64,000 bases of DNA, from the NCBI GenBank assembly GCA_020852955.1, contig JADYZW010000033.1:1-64000 (forward strand), in the 5' to 3' direction. Position 1 is the first letter of the stretch, and each line of letters starts with the position of its first letter. The translations under genes and the position numbers were made by a program. Below, piece by piece: positions 51,191-59,706 of this stretch. The notes below the pieces were generated by a model that saw only the letters and a program-made list of their open reading frames with translations, had not been told where the DNA came from and ran no database searches. This DNA is from Deltaproteobacteria bacterium. Its GTDB lineage: Bacteria > Desulfobacterota > Binatia > UTPRO1.

Positions 51191-52294
51191 ATGACTTTCC
51201 GGATGCTCCGCCGCTTGACGCAACAGAGCTACCTGCTCGGACGGTTTCGCGGGGCGGTGCAGGAGGCGCGGCTGGATGCTGCCTTCGCGACCGCCGAGCG
51301 CCTGCTCGACCTCGAGCCGACCCCGGCGACGTTCGAGGAGCTGGTCCGTCCACTCGATCGCGCCACCTCTTCCGCCGCGCACCTGCGCCTCTACGATCTG
51401 CTGCGCGCTCTCGAGCAGGACGACCGCGCCGCGCATCGTCCATGGGCGTTGCTGTTCCGCGTCGCGTTGCTCGAGCGGCTCGGATGGTACGGGGAAGCGC
51501 TCCGCCTGTCCGCGGGCTTCGAGCGTCTCCCGGAACGCTACGGCTGGATGCGCCATGCGCGGGCGATGATGCTGCTCAACCAGCTGCAGGCGTACGACGA
51601 GGCGTCCCGCGAGCTCGATGCCACCCTGCGGGCGGCGCCGAGCTTCTGGAAGGCGCGGGCGATGCTGGCGGAGTGTGCGCTCTGTCAGGGTCACGAGGCG
51701 GAGGCATTCGCGCTGATGGACCAGTGCGTCGACCAGCTCGCCGCCGCCGAGCGCCACGAGGCGATCGCGTGGCGCGGCGAGCTCCACCTGTGGCTCGGAC
51801 GCTACGGCGCCGCGCTCGCGGAGCTCGCTCCCGGCATGGCGAACGCGTCGCCGTATGCACTGATCTGGGGCGGCGCCGCCCATCTGCTGATGGGCGAACA
51901 CGACCGCGCGCTGGCCGCACTCGACCACGCGGCGCGCGTCGCTCCGGGCGACGCCGAGATCTACGTGTGGCGCGGCGAGGCCTACGAGCGGCTCGGACAG
52001 CCGGAGCGCGCCGTCGTCGACTTCGATCGCGCGCTCGGGATGATGGGCATGGTCGTGTGGCCGCGCGTCGGTCGTGCGCTGGCCAAGGCGCATCTCGGCG
52101 ACGCGGCCGCGGCGATCGCCGATTTCACCGCACTGCCGGCGCGAGCGCGGGCCCTCTTCGAGTGGAGGACAGGCACACGGATCGACGGCGACGCGCGCGC
52201 GGCGGTCGAGGTGCTGCTGGCGATGCGCGAGGCGGCGCGGGGGATCAGACGGAGCGAGCAGTACCTCGAAGTGCTGTGGATGAAGCGGACGTAG
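51191..52294 (+). CDS. Tetratricopeptide-repeat protein
   Basis: 367 aa, mostly helical, with repeated TPR-like units such as ALIWGGAAHLLMGEHDRALAAL, AEIYVWRGEAYERLGQPERAVVDF and EAIAWRGELHLWLGRYGAALAEL at about 34-residue spacing. TPR proteins mediate protein-protein contacts. No signal peptide is evident. The last 50 bases overlap the 3' end of the convergent radical SAM gene. Confidence 0.85.
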   Translation: MTFRMLRRLTQQSYLLGRFRGAVQEARLDAAFATAERLLDLEPTPATFEELVRPLDRATSSAAHLRLYDLLRALEQDDRAAHRPWALLFRVALLERLGWYGEALRLSAGFERLPERYGWMRHARAMMLLNQLQAYDEASRELDATLRAAPSFWKARAMLAECALCQGHEAEAFALMDQCVDQLAAAERHEAIAWRGELHLWLGRYGAALAELAPGMANASPYALIWGGAAHLLMGEHDRALAALDHAARVAPGDAEIYVWRGEAYERLGQPERAVVDFDRALGMMGMVVWPRVGRALAKAHLGDAAAAIADFTALPARARALFEWRTGTRIDGDARAAVEVLLAMREAARGIRRSEQYLEVLWMKRT

Positions 52295-53345
52295 TCGCGG
52301 AACTACGCACCGCGTCCCGCGTCACCCCGTGCGGTGCCGGCCTCAGCGACGACATGGCACGCCGGACGGCGGCAATCACGGCTCGGGCATCGAGGCTGAA
52401 GATCAGGTCGGATTCGTTGTAGGGACTGATCGCACACCCCGGTCCGCTGGGGCGCGACATCTCGAGGAAGGCGCGGACGAACCCCACCTCGCGCCCGTTG
52501 AGGTAGCTCCCCTGCTCCATCGTCAGATGACAGGGCACCACCAGGCCATCGGGCATCACGGTCGCGAAATACTTCCCCGCGGTGCAGCGCGAACAGTCGC
52601 TGAAGTGCGGCGCGGAGCGCAGGCGGTCGAAGAACCCGGGCGACGAGCCGACCGGTGCGCGCGCGATGGCATCCGTGAGCCGATCGGCGAGGCGGACCAG
52701 CATCGCCGGATCGATGCCGGGGTGGAGCCCCGCATCGTGCGCGAAACAGTCGAGATAGGCCGGCTGAAAGTACGACCAGAAGCCATGCGTCTTGGCGAGC
52801 TCCAGAATCTCTTCGACGCGCTGCTCGTTCCACGGGCCGATGACGGAGATCGTCGCCACGGCGATGCCGCGCCGCCGCGCCGCCTGGATCACCCGGATCA
52901 CCCGATCGTACGACCCGCGCCGCCGGCGCACGACGTCGTGCACGTCGTCGGGACCATCGAGCGAAACGACCAACATGTCGAGGCAGCCGGCCAGCCGATC
53001 GAGGAAGCGCTCCGTCTTCCAGCCGTTGCTGTTCAGCGACGTGAAGCAGCCCTGCGCCTTTGCGTACTCGATCAGCTCGACCGCGTCGGGCCGGAGCAAT
53101 GCCTCGCCGCCCCCGAACGCGGCCCGACCCATCCCCGCGTCGGCCAGCTCGGCGATGGCGGCGCGAAACTCGGCGGTCGACATCTCCGCCCCGGCGCTGG
53201 CCGGGATGTCGCAGTAGTCGCAACGGAAGTTGCAGCGATTGGTGAGCACGAACACCATCGAGTACGGCTGCGCCTGACGGCGAGCCATCGCCAGCGCCAA
53301 GCGTGCCGAGCGGCCGGCCATGCGCGCCGAAACTGGCAGCCTCAT
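52245..53345 (-). CDS. Radical SAM protein (HpnH/MoaA-like group)
   Basis: 366 aa. CNFRCDYC (C38, C42, C45), FGGGEALLRPD and VVSLDGPDDVHD define a radical SAM domain. DCSRCTAGKYFATVMPDGLVVPCHL is a C-terminal twitch-like region with Cys at the expected places. The layout (MARRQAQPYSMVFVLTNRCNFRC start) recalls HpnH-like enzymes acting on isoprenoids, and the ATGA-coupled upstream gene is a UbiA prenyltransferase, which supports a lipid or prenylated substrate. The last 30 residues, Ser/Thr/Arg-rich, overlap the convergent TPR gene. Confidence 0.82.
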   Translation of the reverse strand: MRLPVSARMAGRSARLALAMARRQAQPYSMVFVLTNRCNFRCDYCDIPASAGAEMSTAEFRAAIAELADAGMGRAAFGGGEALLRPDAVELIEYAKAQGCFTSLNSNGWKTERFLDRLAGCLDMLVVSLDGPDDVHDVVRRRRGSYDRVIRVIQAARRRGIAVATISVIGPWNEQRVEEILELAKTHGFWSYFQPAYLDCFAHDAGLHPGIDPAMLVRLADRLTDAIARAPVGSSPGFFDRLRSAPHFSDCSRCTAGKYFATVMPDGLVVPCHLTMEQGSYLNGREVGFVRAFLEMSRPSGPGCAISPYNESDLIFSLDARAVIAAVRRAMSSLRPAPHGVTRDAVRSSATTSASSTALRGTARSV

Positions 53346-54214
53346 GCGCTCCCCCCTGCGACCAGCGCAAAGAGCACGGCGCCCACGGCGACCGAGTACC
53401 AGCGGTGCGCCACCCGCAGCCGTCCGGCGCGCTCCGCATCACCCAGTGCGACCATCACCGCTCCCCCGCACAGACCGAGCGCGGCGGCGATGAGCGGCAC
53501 CGATGCACTCGCGTGCAGGCGCCAGAGGAGCACGGAGGCCAGCGGTCCCAGGATGACGGCGATCAGCCGCACCCCGATCGGACCGACCACCACGCCGGTC
53601 GTCCGCACGCCTCCCGTTGTGTCCTCCTCGCTGTCGGAGATCTCGTGGAGGATCTGGTTCTGCGTCACGAACACGTAGAAGCAGTAGGCGAGAAAGAGCA
53701 TGGAGGCCGAAGGAGGGCCGACGGTGGCCAAGAACGGGAGGGGCACGAAGATCAGCCCATTCACCAGTGTCCCGACGACCGGCACGGCCTTGAGACGCGG
53801 CTGCGCACTGTAGAGCGTCGCGGCGACGAGCGACATGCCGGTTCCCGCGAATGCCATCGGCGTCAGCGCCGCGGCGATGCCGAGCGCGACGAGCGCACAT
53901 GCCGCGACCAACACGGCGGCTTCGGGCGGAACTTCGACGAGTCCAGCCAGCGAGTTCTTCGCCTGGTCACGATCCATTCCCCGATCGGTGACGCCGTTGA
54001 ATCCATAGGCGTAGGCCAGACAGAGTCCCGCGACGACGACGCCTCCCGCGAGCCGCAGAACGTCTGCCCAATCGCCAGGCGCGTCGCCCACCACGCCGAC
54101 GAACGGCAACAGACAGAAATACCACCAACCGGATCCTCGCAAGGCGCGCCGGGCACGTCGCCATGAAGCGATGCGAGGCACCGAAAGGGCGTTCAATGAC
54201 GATGCCTTCGGCAT
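53342..54214 (-). CDS. UbiA-family prenyltransferase
   Basis: 290 aa with about eight membrane helices. YGFNGVTDRGMDRDQAKNS supplies the first Asp-rich motif (N-x3-D-x3-D) and HEISDSEEDTTGGVRT the second, as in UbiA/chlorophyll synthase-type enzymes that attach prenyl chains to aromatic or other acceptors in the inner membrane. AGGAAGGG precedes the ATG. Stop overlaps the next start (ATGA). Which acceptor it uses is unknown. Confidence 0.88.
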   Translation of the reverse strand: MPKASSLNALSVPRIASWRRARRALRGSGWWYFCLLPFVGVVGDAPGDWADVLRLAGGVVVAGLCLAYAYGFNGVTDRGMDRDQAKNSLAGLVEVPPEAAVLVAACALVALGIAAALTPMAFAGTGMSLVAATLYSAQPRLKAVPVVGTLVNGLIFVPLPFLATVGPPSASMLFLAYCFYVFVTQNQILHEISDSEEDTTGGVRTTGVVVGPIGVRLIAVILGPLASVLLWRLHASASVPLIAAALGLCGGAVMVALGDAERAGRLRVAHRWYSVAVGAVLFALVAGGSA

Positions 54215-54424
54215 GTCGGATCCCTTCCTCATTCGAGACTCGAGCCGTGAGGAACCACACGCCTTCGGCATGCTTCCCGATCGGGCCGCTCTTTCAGTGG
54301 CACGTTTCGCCTGCCGAACGCCAGAGGAAACCGCCCCGCGCTCCGGCGTTCCTCGGGAATCCCGGTCGGCGGTTGCTGCGGGCTCGCGGTGCAACCGCGC
54401 GTCCTGGCGTTCCGGCCCAGCGGG

Positions 54425-54441
54425 ATGTTTCCGTGAAACAT
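54425..54441. repeat. 7-bp perfect hairpin, parS-like
   Basis: ATGTTTC-CGT-GAAACAT forms a perfect inverted repeat. The core TGTTTC-CGT-GAAACA differs from the ParB-binding parS consensus (TGTTTCACGTGAAACA) only by one missing central base. It lies 3 bases after the stop of the minus-strand SDR gene; no T-run follows on either strand, so it is not an ordinary terminator. Confidence 0.4.
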
Positions 54442-54444
54442 TTG

Positions 54445-55380
54445 CTAGATTTCCAGGGAGCGGATCCACGAGGACCAGAATGCAATCTCCGCCTCGGGAT
54501 CCGTCAATTGCGGGCAGGGTTCCGTATTGTGCCTGACCTTCGGCTCCGCGGTCTCGATCGGCTCGACCTGCACTTCGTACACGCGGCCCGTGACGCGCTC
54601 GACCCATCCGAGGAACGTCGCCACGAAGGCCAGATTGCTCATCACGTAGCCACTGGGCCGGACGTAGCGCTCGTTCTCCCCGCCGAGCCGGCATGCCTCC
54701 TGAAGGTACCGATCGGCCAGCCACGGTACGGGAAGATTGTCGCGCAGCAAGTGCGGCGTCCGCAGTACGGGCTTCCCCCCCTGCTTCCAGACCTTCACGA
54801 AGGACGGCATCAGCCGATCCTCGTTCTCGAGCGGGCCGATCGGATTCGGGATGAAGATCTTCGTCGTTGCAAGACCGACGGTGGCCGCGCCCTTCCGATA
54901 CTCTTCCCAGATCCCGGCCTTGCCGACTCCGTAGGAGCTCACCGCCGGTCGAGGCCCGTCCGGCTCGAAGAACGTCCCCGAGTACATGAACCTTCTACAG
55001 CCGCCGATCCGCAATGCCTCGAATACCTGTCGCGCGTTCTCGCAATTCGTCCGCACGCACTCTTGCACGTCGAAGTTCTGGTCTCGATATCCCTGCAGAT
55101 TCGCCCCATGGTGGACGAAGATCTCGACCCCGGTCCCTCGAATCGCGTCGAGCAACCGCTGCGACCCGAACGGAGCCCGCTCGATCCAGTCTTGGACCCC
55201 CGAATACGCGATCCTTTGCCGCAGCAGCGGCGTCGCGTACTCGTCGAATCCCCTCGTCAGCGCTCCGATCACACGAAAGCCGCCGACGCGACACGCCCTG
55301 GCGATGTGCGAACCCGTGAAGGACGCCACCCCGGTCAGGAGAAGCGTCTCTCCCCTACGGGACTTTGGCGGCTCGGCCAC
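54445..55380 (-). CDS. NAD-dependent sugar epimerase/reductase (SDR)
   Basis: 311 aa, GTG start with GGAG upstream. LTGVASFTGSHIARAC is the NAD(P)-binding loop; YSGTFFEP and YGVGKAGIWEEYR give Ser and Y...K of the SDR active site; FIPNPIGPLEN is the usual following strand. As last gene of the heptose-type operon it could be the 4-keto reductase that ends GDP-6-deoxy-heptose synthesis. It overlaps the hddC-like gene by 26 bases. Confidence 0.8.
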   Translation of the reverse strand: MAEPPKSRRGETLLLTGVASFTGSHIARACRVGGFRVIGALTRGFDEYATPLLRQRIAYSGVQDWIERAPFGSQRLLDAIRGTGVEIFVHHGANLQGYRDQNFDVQECVRTNCENARQVFEALRIGGCRRFMYSGTFFEPDGPRPAVSSYGVGKAGIWEEYRKGAATVGLATTKIFIPNPIGPLENEDRLMPSFVKVWKQGGKPVLRTPHLLRDNLPVPWLADRYLQEACRLGGENERYVRPSGYVMSNLAFVATFLGWVERVTGRVYEVQVEPIETAEPKVRHNTEPCPQLTDPEAEIAFWSSWIRSLEI

Positions 55381-56134
55381 GCATCTCCTCGCCGACCGGA
55401 TTCGTCCACGAAAGGGGCATGATACCTGCCTCGCGCACGACGACCTCGAACCGCCTCAGATCATCGAGTGTCGTGATGTAGTGGTACTCCTCGTCCGTCT
55501 GATACGCGAAGACGTCCTTCATCCCCACCAACGGCGGGAGAATCGTCTCTTCGAACGAGACGTTCTCGATCATCCGCGGATCGAGACACGATTTCTCGAC
55601 GAGGAAGAACCCGATATCCACGCCGTTCAACGCTGGTGATTTCCGGCTCTTGTCGTACCTGAGGACGCGGCCGTCGGACCCCACCTGGACGTTGTTCTCG
55701 AACCCGTATTCCGCCGTTCCCTGTCGGTTCCTGAATACCGTCGCCACCAGGCGTGCGTTGGTTCTCCGATACAGATCCCACATCGGCTCGAGCCGAAGGG
55801 GCCAATAGTTGTCCCCATAGAGCAGCAAGAATCGGCTCTCCAGCCGATCGAACGCATTCAAGACGCGCCGGCCCGTCAGGTCCTCTTCTCCGCCGATCGA
55901 AAACTCGACCGAGAAGCCATCCTTCCTGAGGGTCCCATATCGCTCCTGGATCACTTCATGCTTGTACCCCACCAACAGGAGCACCCGTTTGATTGCCCGC
56001 TGCTCCAGGAGCGCCAGCAGGTAATCCAAGAAAGGCACCCCCAGAATCGGCGCCATGGGCTTCGGAACGTGATCCGTGAGAGGCTTCAGGCGCTCCCCCC
56101 TTCCCCCCGCAAGGATCACGGCTTGCTCGATCAT
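55355..56134 (-). CDS. hddC: Sugar-1-phosphate nucleotidyltransferase, HddC-like
   Basis: 259 aa. VILAGGRGERLKPLTDHVPKPM is the nucleotide-binding loop; LLYGDNYWP corresponds to the metal site; KSPALNGVDIGFFLVEK is the sugar-binding stretch. Similar enzymes activate glucose, mannose or heptose; the adjacent GHMP kinase and the gmhA-like gene at 61424 favour D-glycero-D-manno-heptose 1-phosphate guanylyltransferase (HddC). Six bases separate it from the kinase gene. Confidence 0.82.
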   Translation of the reverse strand: MIEQAVILAGGRGERLKPLTDHVPKPMAPILGVPFLDYLLALLEQRAIKRVLLLVGYKHEVIQERYGTLRKDGFSVEFSIGGEEDLTGRRVLNAFDRLESRFLLLYGDNYWPLRLEPMWDLYRRTNARLVATVFRNRQGTAEYGFENNVQVGSDGRVLRYDKSRKSPALNGVDIGFFLVEKSCLDPRMIENVSFEETILPPLVGMKDVFAYQTDEEYHYITTLDDLRRFEVVVREAGIMPLSWTNPVGEEMRGRAAKVP

Positions 56135-56140
56135 CGCCGC

Positions 56141-57142
56141 CTACGCAATGAGGAGCGCATCGCTGCCATGGGGCTCGTAGGCGAACTCGATCTCCTGCAG
56201 CCCCCGCATGGCCTCCCGCACCTTCGCGTGCTTCCCGGGGGGGACCACCAAGAGAAAGAATCCGCCTCCGCCCGCACCACACAGCTTTCCTCCGAAGGCA
56301 CCTGCCCCCACGGCGCGTTCGTAGCAACCGTCCAAAACCTCATTGCTGATTCCGGAGGCGAGCTGCCGCTTCAGCCGCCAGCCCTCATCGATCAGCCTGC
56401 CGATCTTCTCGACATCGAACCCGCCCCACAGCAGGTTCCTCAATTGCTCCGCTTGGTCACGCATGCGCAGCAAGGTTCCGCGGTTGACATGCGTCTTGTC
56501 CCTCTGTTCCGAAAGAACCGTCGACGCATCACGCTGAATCGCCGTCCAGAACATCATGAAATCCCCGAACAGCTCCTGGATCCGTGGAACATGCTGCGAC
56601 TCGATCATCACCCGATGGTCGCACTGGAATCGGATGTAGTTGAGTCCCCCGACCGCACACGCATAGTGGTCCTGCTTCCCTATCGGGCGCTTCAATATGC
56701 CGATCTCGACGTGCGCCGCCTCCTCGGCTAGCTGCGCCCCCGCTACACGCTCCCCCCTCATCAGATGCAACGCATTCAACAGGCCGACGGCGAAGGCGCT
56801 CGACGATCCCAAGCCCGAAAACGACGGAAGGTCGGCGACCGTACTGATGTAGATCGGCGGCTGGACCGGCACGAGCCGCAGGCACTCGCGCGCGATGCCG
56901 TTCTTGATAGCGCCGACCTCACGCACGTTCTCCGTCTCGGAGTAGTTCAGCCTGTACTGCTCATTGAAGAGATGGCCGTGACGCTTGACGGCTACGTAGA
57001 TGTACTGCGTGATCGTCGTGCTCACGACGCAGCCGTATTCATCTTTGTAGAATTCGGGAAGATCCGTCCCCCCGCCGGCGAAGCTGATCCGCAAGGGCGT
57101 CTTCGTCATCACGAACTCGGGGCTACGAGTGCCGACGCTCAT
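56141..57142 (-). CDS. hddA: GHMP kinase, HddA-like heptose 7-phosphate kinase
   Basis: 333 aa. TPLRISFAGGGTDLPEFY, LPSFSGLGSSSAFAVGLLNAL (ATP loop) and GKLCGAGGGGFFLLVV are the three GHMP motifs, in the form typical of D-glycero-D-manno-heptose 7-phosphate kinase and of fucokinase-type relatives. It would phosphorylate C1 of the sugar before HddC acts. ATG at 57142 is preferred over a GTG at 57148. It overlaps the 3,5-epimerase gene by 20 bases. Confidence 0.87.
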   Translation of the reverse strand: MSVGTRSPEFVMTKTPLRISFAGGGTDLPEFYKDEYGCVVSTTITQYIYVAVKRHGHLFNEQYRLNYSETENVREVGAIKNGIARECLRLVPVQPPIYISTVADLPSFSGLGSSSAFAVGLLNALHLMRGERVAGAQLAEEAAHVEIGILKRPIGKQDHYACAVGGLNYIRFQCDHRVMIESQHVPRIQELFGDFMMFWTAIQRDASTVLSEQRDKTHVNRGTLLRMRDQAEQLRNLLWGGFDVEKIGRLIDEGWRLKRQLASGISNEVLDGCYERAVGAGAFGGKLCGAGGGGFFLLVVPPGKHAKVREAMRGLQEIEFAYEPHGSDALLIA

Positions 57143-57692
57143 CGCCACCGCTACCCACGCCTTCTTCGCCGGGCCGAAACGCCGCGAAGCCCCGATCCCG
57201 TGCCGACACTACCTCCGGCTCTCGGGGCCACCGAAATCGGAAGAAGGGGTCGTCGTACCGAATCCCCGCATAGTGCTCGGGCGCGAAGAACTCCGACATG
57301 CAGTACGTGACCAGCGTATCCTCTTCGAGGGTCAGCCATGCGTTCGCGCATCCCCTCGGCACATAGACGCCCTCGTACTGCCTCGAATTCAATTCGTAGG
57401 CTTCCCATCTGAGATACGTCGGTGATTCCGCTCGCAGATCCACGACGATATCGTAGAGCGATCCGCGCAGGGGCGTGATTGTCTTGATCTCCTCGAAAGG
57501 CTTCCGTTGGAAGTGGAATCCTCGGAGAGTAAACGCCCGTCGATTCTCCGATATGCTCATTTGCTTGATGTCGAAGGATAAGTCGCCGTAGTCACGTCGA
57601 CAGAACGTTCTCGCAAAGGTGCCGCGCTCGTCCACGAACGGCTCGCCCCTGATGATGCGCACGTCCGCCAACGAAGTCTCTTCGAATCTCAT
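57123..57692 (-). CDS. RfbC-like nucleotide-sugar 3,5-epimerase (cupin)
   Basis: 189 aa. DERGTFARTFCRRDYG, RGFHFQRKPFEEIKTI (catalytic His), LYDIVVDLRAESPTY (Asp) and YVPRGCANAWLTLEEDT are the RfbC signatures. In this operon the likely substrate is a GDP-4-keto-6-deoxy sugar, as for the RfbC-like enzymes of GDP-6-deoxy-heptose pathways, rather than dTDP-rhamnose. The ATG overlaps the stop of the 4,6-dehydratase gene (ATGA). Base composition is clearly lower in GC than the window average. Confidence 0.87.
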   Translation of the reverse strand: MRFEETSLADVRIIRGEPFVDERGTFARTFCRRDYGDLSFDIKQMSISENRRAFTLRGFHFQRKPFEEIKTITPLRGSLYDIVVDLRAESPTYLRWEAYELNSRQYEGVYVPRGCANAWLTLEEDTLVTYCMSEFFAPEHYAGIRYDDPFFRFRWPREPEVVSARDRGFAAFRPGEEGVGSGGDERRHS

Positions 57693-58684
57693 CAGATCTG
57701 CTCGGATGCGACGCGGGCACGCCAGAACGCCAGAGTGTCGGCCAGAATCTCCCCGAACGAGAGCTTCGATCGCCATCCCGTCCGGGTTCGAAACTTTGTG
57801 ATGTCCGCGACCAGGTTCGGGACCTGCGTCGGCCTCACGTACTTCGGAACGGTCTCGTACGTGATGCCTTCGACGGTCGACATCTCGATCAACCGCTCGA
57901 GCGCTTCTCGAAACGTGTGAACGTGACCGCCTTGGTCGGATCCGATCAAGTAGAGCTCGCCCGGTTCACATTTCTCGGTGGCGATCCAGTACGCCTCCAC
58001 GATGTCACGTACGTGCGTGAAATTCCGGCGATCGTCCAGATGGCCAACCTCCAAACGCGGCTCCTGCTTTCCCTGCTCCACACGCGCAATCTGGTACGCG
58101 TACCACGGTATGCCGAACACCCTCTCCCGCCGCGGGCCTTCGTGATTGAAGGTCCGGGTGCGAATCACCCGCATGCCGTACGACTTGAAGTACACGTAAC
58201 CGATCAGATCTTGCGCAATTTTCGAGACCGCGTACGGGTTCACGGGACGAAGGATCGTCTCCTCGCGAATCGGCAGCTCCTCCGGAAGAAGCTCTCCGTA
58301 CTCCTCCCCGGAACCCGGGATGTGCAGTGTCGCCTGCGAGCTGCAGGACCTCAGCGCCTCCAGGAGATGCAGCGTCGCCTTGTAGTTCACGTCCATGTAG
58401 AGGGACGGGTGTCCCCAAGATGGACTGACGAAGCTTTCTGCGGCGCAATGAAATACTCGATCCGGCCTTACGTCGGCGACGAGATCGCGAACCGCAGAGG
58501 GATCGAGGAGATTGCAGTCCCGCCATCGAATGCGGTCGACGATGTGCGCCACGTTGTCCATGCGGGAGAGATGCCAGCGCCTGGTGCCGTAGAGCTCGCA
58601 GCTCGCCCCCCGCGCCAAGACGTAGTCGGCCAGATGCGAGCCCACGAATCCAGTGATGCCGGTGACCAGGATGCGTTCAGGCAT
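57692..58684 (-). CDS. GDP-sugar 4,6-dehydratase (GMD/DmhA-like SDR)
   Basis: 330 aa. VTGITGFVGSHLADYVL binds the nucleotide; AAESFVSPSWGHPSLYMDVN, SGEEYGE and YAVSKIAQDL match GDP-mannose 4,6-dehydratase-like enzymes, with RTFNHEGPRR a specific signature of that group. Relatives act on GDP-mannose or on GDP-manno-heptose; with hddA, hddC and gmhA-like genes beside it the heptose form is favoured. Translationally coupled to the epimerase. Confidence 0.87.
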   Translation of the reverse strand: MPERILVTGITGFVGSHLADYVLARGASCELYGTRRWHLSRMDNVAHIVDRIRWRDCNLLDPSAVRDLVADVRPDRVFHCAAESFVSPSWGHPSLYMDVNYKATLHLLEALRSCSSQATLHIPGSGEEYGELLPEELPIREETILRPVNPYAVSKIAQDLIGYVYFKSYGMRVIRTRTFNHEGPRRERVFGIPWYAYQIARVEQGKQEPRLEVGHLDDRRNFTHVRDIVEAYWIATEKCEPGELYLIGSDQGGHVHTFREALERLIEMSTVEGITYETVPKYVRPTQVPNLVADITKFRTRTGWRSKLSFGEILADTLAFWRARVASEQI

Positions 58685-58731
58685 GGCGATCTCGTCGGCA
58701 GCTCACGCTCACGACCGTCGGCGCGCCGTCG

Positions 58732-59706
58732 TCATGCGGAGTGCGCGCCCAGCCGAGACGCCTGCTCCGCCCGAACCACGCACTCGATGATCGATCGCGG
58801 CCGCTGCTTCACCTCTTCGAAGATCCGGCCGACGTAGGCACCGATGAGCCCCATGCCGAGGAGCTGGATGCCCACGAGAAAGAAGGCCACCAGCAAGATC
58901 AGGAGCGTTGGCGACGGAGGGGAATCGAGGACGCGATAGAAGCAGACGTAGGCGATCGTGACGACGAACGTGATCCCGGAGAAGATCACCCCCAGATAGG
59001 CGACGATCAAGAGCGGCAAGCCCGAGAACGAGGCGATCGCGTGCCACGCCATTCGAACCGCTTGCCACCAGTTGAACTTGCTCTTGCCGTCGTAACGCGG
59101 CCGGCGGTCGTAGGATACGCCAACCTGATTGAACCCGATGTAGCTGATCAACCCCCGCACGTAGAGCGTCGTCTCGGAAAAGCTCCGCAGGTGCTCGATG
59201 ACCTTGCGGTCGACCAGGCGGAAATCGCCGGCATCGACGGGCAGCGGGAAGCTCGAGAGACGCGTGATCACGCGATAGAACAGCTTGCGCAGCACAGCGA
59301 CATGCCACCCTTCCGCGCGGCGCCTCCTCGTTCCGTAGACGACGTCGTAGCCCTGCTCCCACTTTTCGATGAAGGTCTCGATGATCGCGGGATCGTCTTC
59401 TCCGTCCGCGTCGACTTGCACGGCGGCGTCACCCCGACAATGGAGATACCCAGTCATGATGCTCGCTTGATACCCGAAGTTTCTACTGAGGCGGATCAGC
59501 ACCGCTTGCGCATCCAGACGCGCTACGGACGATGCTATGGCGAAAGAGTCATCGGTACTGTGATTGTCGACGAGGACGACCTCCAGCGTGTACCGGTCGC
59601 CGATGCGTTGCTCGAGCGCTTTCAACTCGGCGTAGATTCGTTCGATGTTTCGGCCTTCGTTGAAGAAAGGGACGATCGTCGAAATCGTCTTCTTGGCGGA
59701 GGTCAT
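58732..59706 (-). CDS. GtrB/DPM1-type family 2 glycosyltransferase
   Basis: 324 aa. TIVPFFNEGRNIERIYAEL, VLVDNHSTDDS, SRNFGYQASIMTGY and QVDADGEDDPAIIE are the GT2 motifs (DxD as DAD); two C-terminal membrane helices (LPLLIVAYLGVIFSGITFVV, LLILLVAFFLVGIQLLGMGLIGAY) anchor it. Such enzymes load undecaprenyl phosphate with a hexose for transfer by GT-C enzymes such as those at 34346 or 62151. The ATG overlaps the rfbH stop. Confidence 0.9.
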   Translation of the reverse strand: MTSAKKTISTIVPFFNEGRNIERIYAELKALEQRIGDRYTLEVVLVDNHSTDDSFAIASSVARLDAQAVLIRLSRNFGYQASIMTGYLHCRGDAAVQVDADGEDDPAIIETFIEKWEQGYDVVYGTRRRRAEGWHVAVLRKLFYRVITRLSSFPLPVDAGDFRLVDRKVIEHLRSFSETTLYVRGLISYIGFNQVGVSYDRRPRYDGKSKFNWWQAVRMAWHAIASFSGLPLLIVAYLGVIFSGITFVVTIAYVCFYRVLDSPPSPTLLILLVAFFLVGIQLLGMGLIGAYVGRIFEEVKQRPRSIIECVVRAEQASRLGAHSA

